Positions 5,053 through 7,589 of a stretch of DNA of 7,589 bases are shown here, in pieces. This stretch comes from SIO4C1 sp039820425. Lineage in GTDB: Bacteria; Cyanobacteriota; Cyanobacteriia; Phormidesmidales; Phormidesmidaceae. The stretch lies in assembly GCA_039820425.1 (NCBI GenBank), contig JBCBQD010000270.1, forward strand, positions 1-7,589, read 5' to 3'. Made by a program: the position numbers and the translations under genes. The notes below the pieces were generated by a model. The model had not been told where the DNA came from and did no database searches. It was given only the letters and a program-made list of their open reading frames with translations. Every line of letters begins with the position of its first letter. The stretch's first letter is position 1.

Positions 5053-7405
5053 GAAGCTGGCCCATGACGGTTTGAGCAGTCGCCAGGGGCACCTGATAAA
5101 AGTACTGTTTACGAAAATCTTCTTCTCGCACAGCCTTAAGAAAATCACGCACCTTGTCTAAACGATCTGTGTTGTGCAAGGGTGTCTTTGGGCTGGCTGT
5201 CGCAGGGCCTGTAAAGGTAAGCCCCGCGGGTGAATGAGTTATATCAAAGCCCGCCACTGATAGCGCCTGTAAACCGTGCTCTAGCGATTTAGCCCCGATG
5301 TGCAGGCGCGTTTGTAGCTGCTCATCGGTGACCGGCTGCCCGGTACGGCTGAGATATTTGGCTAACCCCAACAGCGTTTTCCAAACAACCACAAAGTCGA
5401 AATCGTTTGGTGGCGGATAGGCCAAGACTAAGGGCATTTGCTGCTCGGCGGCTTGATTCCACCAGGGGCGCAGCTCTGTCCAGTCAGTGGGGCAATCTGC
5501 CAGCACGAGATCGTGTTCGTTTGGACTAGCGTCAGCAGAGACGCGCTGATCAATGAGCCAGCTGGCCGCTGGGGGCTTGGGGGCAGCGGCTTGGGCCGGG
5601 CGAATATCTACCAGGCGGATTTCATAGCCGCCGTATTGCGGTTTCTTCTTTTTGGAGAAACTGTTGAAATCTAGCTCAACTACCACATCCCAACGACCGG
5701 GAGGTAGGTCATCTTTGTAATGCCCCCACCATACCCCAGGAAACCCATCCTCACTGGAGTCGTCTTTTAGCAAAAAGCTGGCCTTGATATACTGCAGCTT
5801 GCGTCCCGAGGCGGGATCTTTTATTTTTTGGTGCCAGGTATTTTCGAACCAGGTGTTTTGGATCAGTAGCTTAGGGACGGGGTTGCCCATACCGCAGGGC
5901 TCTAGCAGATTTAGCTGTTTAAAGAGATCTCGCCCCAAGTCTCGCACACAAACGGTCAGGTCAACCTGGATGATGGGCCCCTGGGCAGCCAGGGGACTCT
6001 GCCTCAGCTGCCGGTTGATGGCATCGGCAAACAGCGCAATATTCTCAATCGGTAAACTCATGCCAGCGGCAAAAGGATGTCCACCAAAGCTGGTGAGTAA
6101 ATGGGACTGCTGAGCGACCAGCTCGTAGAGATCGATCTGGTTAGCTGAGCGGGCGGAGCCTCGGGCGACGCCGGTTTGTTCATCTTTTGTCAGCAGCACG
6201 GTGGGTTTGCCGGTGGTCTGGGCGATCTGCCCGGCGACAATGCCGAGCACGCCGTTGGGCCACTGTGGATCGGCCAGGACGATGATGCCGGTGGTGGACA
6301 GGTCAATGGTTTCTAATTGACGATTTACCTGGTGCAGCACGTCGTTTTGCAGGGCCTTGCGTCGGGCGTTCGCTAGCTCAGTTTGGCTGGCAAGCTCTTG
6401 GCAGCGCTCTGGGTCACGGCTGGTGAGTAGCTCGACACAAAAGCTGGCATCGCCGTGGATGCGGCTGACGGCGTTGATGCGAGGGCCCAGACCAAACGAG
6501 ATATCGGTGGGTCGATCGCCGGTGCGTCGACAGAGTTCTAACAGCTTGGCAACACCGGGTCGAGAGGCTTGGGAGAGATCTTGACTTTGGGTGCGGAGCT
6601 GTTGGATGCCAATCTGGGCCAGGTAGCGGCAGTCGCCCGTGAGCTTGACCAGGTCTGCAATTAAGCCGATGGCGACCAGATCGAGTAAATGGGTTAGGGG
6701 CTGCTGGGGAACCTCGGGCAATGCCTCATACAGGGCTTCGACCAGTTTGTAGGCAACAGCGACCCCTGAGAGATTGGCGAGGGGATGGTCGGGAGTAAAA
6801 TAGCGTGGATTGACAATCGCCACCACTGGGGGGCGCTCGGTGGGCAGGGTGTGGTGGTCGGTGATAATCACCTCCAGGCCAAGCTGGTGGGCATCGTCAA
6901 TCTCGGCGAGATTGGTGCTGCCCGTGTCACAGGTGACAATTAGCTGTATGCCCTGCTCAGAAAGCTTTTTTAGCCCATGGTGAGAAAGTCCGTGGGAGTC
7001 GGTGAGCCGATTAGGGATGAAGTAGCTCAGCTGTTCATGCTGGGTAAAAAACGCGCCTAACCCATCCCACAGAACGGCGGTCGAGGTCACACCGTCAGCG
7101 TCAAAGTCTCCCCAGATGGCGATTTTTTCTCTCTTTTGGTGGGCGGTGACCAGGCGCTCGATGGCTTGCTCCATTTCTAAGCCAAAGGCAAAAGGGTTAG
7201 CGGGGGTATAGTCAGCGGGGTTGAGAAAGCCTCGCAGCTGCGCCTCGGTTTGAATGCCGCGCTGCCAGAGGAGTTGCGCACCCAGATGCGGTGTAGTCTC
7301 GGTGGAGAGGTTCGCGACGGTTTTCGCAATTTGCTGCACGACATCGACCCAGGTGTCTGGCATCTCGGGACGGTTGACCAGTTGCCACTGCGCAGTGGGT
7401 GTCAT
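4979..7405 (-). CDS. recJ: Single-stranded-DNA-specific 5'-3' exonuclease RecJ, long cyanobacterial form
   Basis: RecJ degrades single-stranded DNA from the 5' end in recombination, mismatch and base-excision repair. The DHH core is complete: GDFDADG (99-105), VTCDTGSTN (157-165, where many RecJ have VDNG), TDHHTLP (182-188), SGVAVAYK (213-220), IADLVKLTGDCR (249-260) and GPRINAVSRIHGDA (307-320). The DHHA1 part has WPNGVLGIVAGQIA (382-395), GSARS (416-420) and SFGGHPFAAGMSL (439-451). An OB-like domain starts at LEPCGMGNPVPKL (501-513) and ends near 603. A proline/alanine linker (604-616) leads to an extension of about 190 residues with a possible winged-helix stretch (693-723). At 808 residues it is far longer than E. 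coli RecJ (577). The ATG at 7405 agrees with family starts; TACAAT at 7432-7437 is a possible -10. The last 23 residues are encoded antisense to the membrane-protein gene and are probably a dispensable tail. Confidence 0.96.
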   Translation of the reverse strand: MTPTAQWQLVNRPEMPDTWVDVVQQIAKTVANLSTETTPHLGAQLLWQRGIQTEAQLRGFLNPADYTPANPFAFGLEMEQAIERLVTAHQKREKIAIWGDFDADGVTSTAVLWDGLGAFFTQHEQLSYFIPNRLTDSHGLSHHGLKKLSEQGIQLIVTCDTGSTNLAEIDDAHQLGLEVIITDHHTLPTERPPVVAIVNPRYFTPDHPLANLSGVAVAYKLVEALYEALPEVPQQPLTHLLDLVAIGLIADLVKLTGDCRYLAQIGIQQLRTQSQDLSQASRPGVAKLLELCRRTGDRPTDISFGLGPRINAVSRIHGDASFCVELLTSRDPERCQELASQTELANARRKALQNDVLHQVNRQLETIDLSTTGIIVLADPQWPNGVLGIVAGQIAQTTGKPTVLLTKDEQTGVARGSARSANQIDLYELVAQQSHLLTSFGGHPFAAGMSLPIENIALFADAINRQLRQSPLAAQGPIIQVDLTVCVRDLGRDLFKQLNLLEPCGMGNPVPKLLIQNTWFENTWHQKIKDPASGRKLQYIKASFLLKDDSSEDGFPGVWWGHYKDDLPPGRWDVVVELDFNSFSKKKKPQYGGYEIRLVDIRPAQAAAPKPPAASWLIDQRVSADASPNEHDLVLADCPTDWTELRPWWNQAAEQQMPLVLAYPPPNDFDFVVVWKTLLGLAKYLSRTGQPVTDEQLQTRLHIGAKSLEHGLQALSVAGFDITHSPAGLTFTGPATASPKTPLHNTDRLDKVRDFLKAVREEDFRKQYFYQVPLATAQTVMGQLPTHSFDDRAERSPAGVRYKSGRMR

Positions 7406-7431
7406 AGGCGACGCGGATTGAGAAGGGTTCT

Positions 7432-7437
7432 ATTGTA
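7432..7437 (-). promoter_or_regulatory. Possible -10 element of recJ
   Basis: TACAAT on the minus strand, one base off the consensus, lies 26 bp before the recJ start codon and would give a short leader of about 20 nt. No recognisable -35 hexamer sits 16-18 bp further upstream, so the call is weak. Confidence 0.3.
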
Positions 7438-7501
7438 CTGCTGATGGAAGGGCGTTGGGGGGATGGTGTAGGACCTGATTGACTGACAAAACTTTGAGTT
7501 T

Positions 7502-7518
7502 GGCGGTTGGAAACCGCC
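7502..7518. repeat. Perfect GC-rich hairpin
   Basis: GGCGGTT and AACCGCC are exact inverted copies around a 3-nt GGA loop. No T-run follows on either strand (CCTTG on the right, CAAACTC on the left reading of the minus strand), so it is not a typical terminator. Its compact form resembles small interspersed palindromic elements found between cyanobacterial genes, but copy number cannot be judged from one window. Confidence 0.5.
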
Positions 7519-7589
7519 CCTTGTATATAGGGTGACTCATCAGCGATGGTAGACCTAGTAGCCCATCCCTAAGTGCAGTCCAAACTGAA

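Larger units (their letters stand above)
7406..7589. other. Non-coding region upstream of recJ
   Basis: No gene is visible up to the window end. The region presumably carries the recJ promoter at its left side and the GC-rich hairpin at 7502-7518. The last 70 bases show nothing recognisable. Confidence 0.6.

Noticed and set aside
5571..5600. Four G-runs on the + strand inside recJ as a G-quadruplex
   Set aside because: The middle loop is 9 nt and the runs are explained by proline and alanine codons of the RecJ linker on the other strand.
5438..6584. Short + strand open frames inside recJ (for example 5438-5674, 5784-6113, 6357-6584)
   Set aside because: They lie opposite strongly conserved RecJ motifs, have no ribosome sites and encode no recognisable protein.
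7525..7560. CTGATGA on the minus strand as the core of a hammerhead ribozyme
   Set aside because: No stem II followed by GAAA and no third helix can be found.

Overview
The window looks like cyanobacterial chromosome. Two perfect HIP1 octamers (GCGATCGC, at 422-429 and 1884-1891), heptanucleotide tandem repeats of the kind common in cyanobacteria, and a very long RecJ with a C-terminal extension all point that way. The genus cannot be told from the sequence alone. I see no rRNA, tRNA, CRISPR array, transposase or phage gene.

Layout. Positions 1-306 are non-coding and hold two blocks of period-7 repeats, one of them a G-quadruplex motif. A family 2 glycosyltransferase (307-1272, +) follows and converges on a MarR-type regulator (1269-1871, -), the two stop codons overlapping by 4 bp. 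Upstream of the regulator on the same strand is a secreted protein of unknown function (2025-2825, -). The 493-bp gap 2826-3318 carries a strong sigma70-type promoter for the secreted gene with a double palindrome laid across its -10 element, then several further palindromes, a 10-bp tandem repeat and a hairpin. A polytopic membrane protein that looks like a GT-C glycosyltransferase (3319-5052, +) runs into the 3' end of recJ (4979-7405, -), overlapping it antisense by 74 bp. Positions 7406-7589 are non-coding, with a perfect GC-rich hairpin.

How the genes may work together. The most coherent unit is the minus-strand pair: secreted protein followed by a MarR regulator with a C-terminal Cys/His module. 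The promoter ahead of the pair carries two near-identical palindromes (TAGGA-N-TCCTA core) placed where a MarR dimer would block RNA polymerase. I infer a self-regulated stress, redox or metal-responsive operon whose output is an exported protein. Its signal and biochemical role are unknown. The GT2 enzyme and the GT-C-like membrane protein probably both serve surface glycan or glycolipid synthesis but are not in one operon. RecJ is a housekeeping 5'-3' single-strand DNA exonuclease for recombination and repair.
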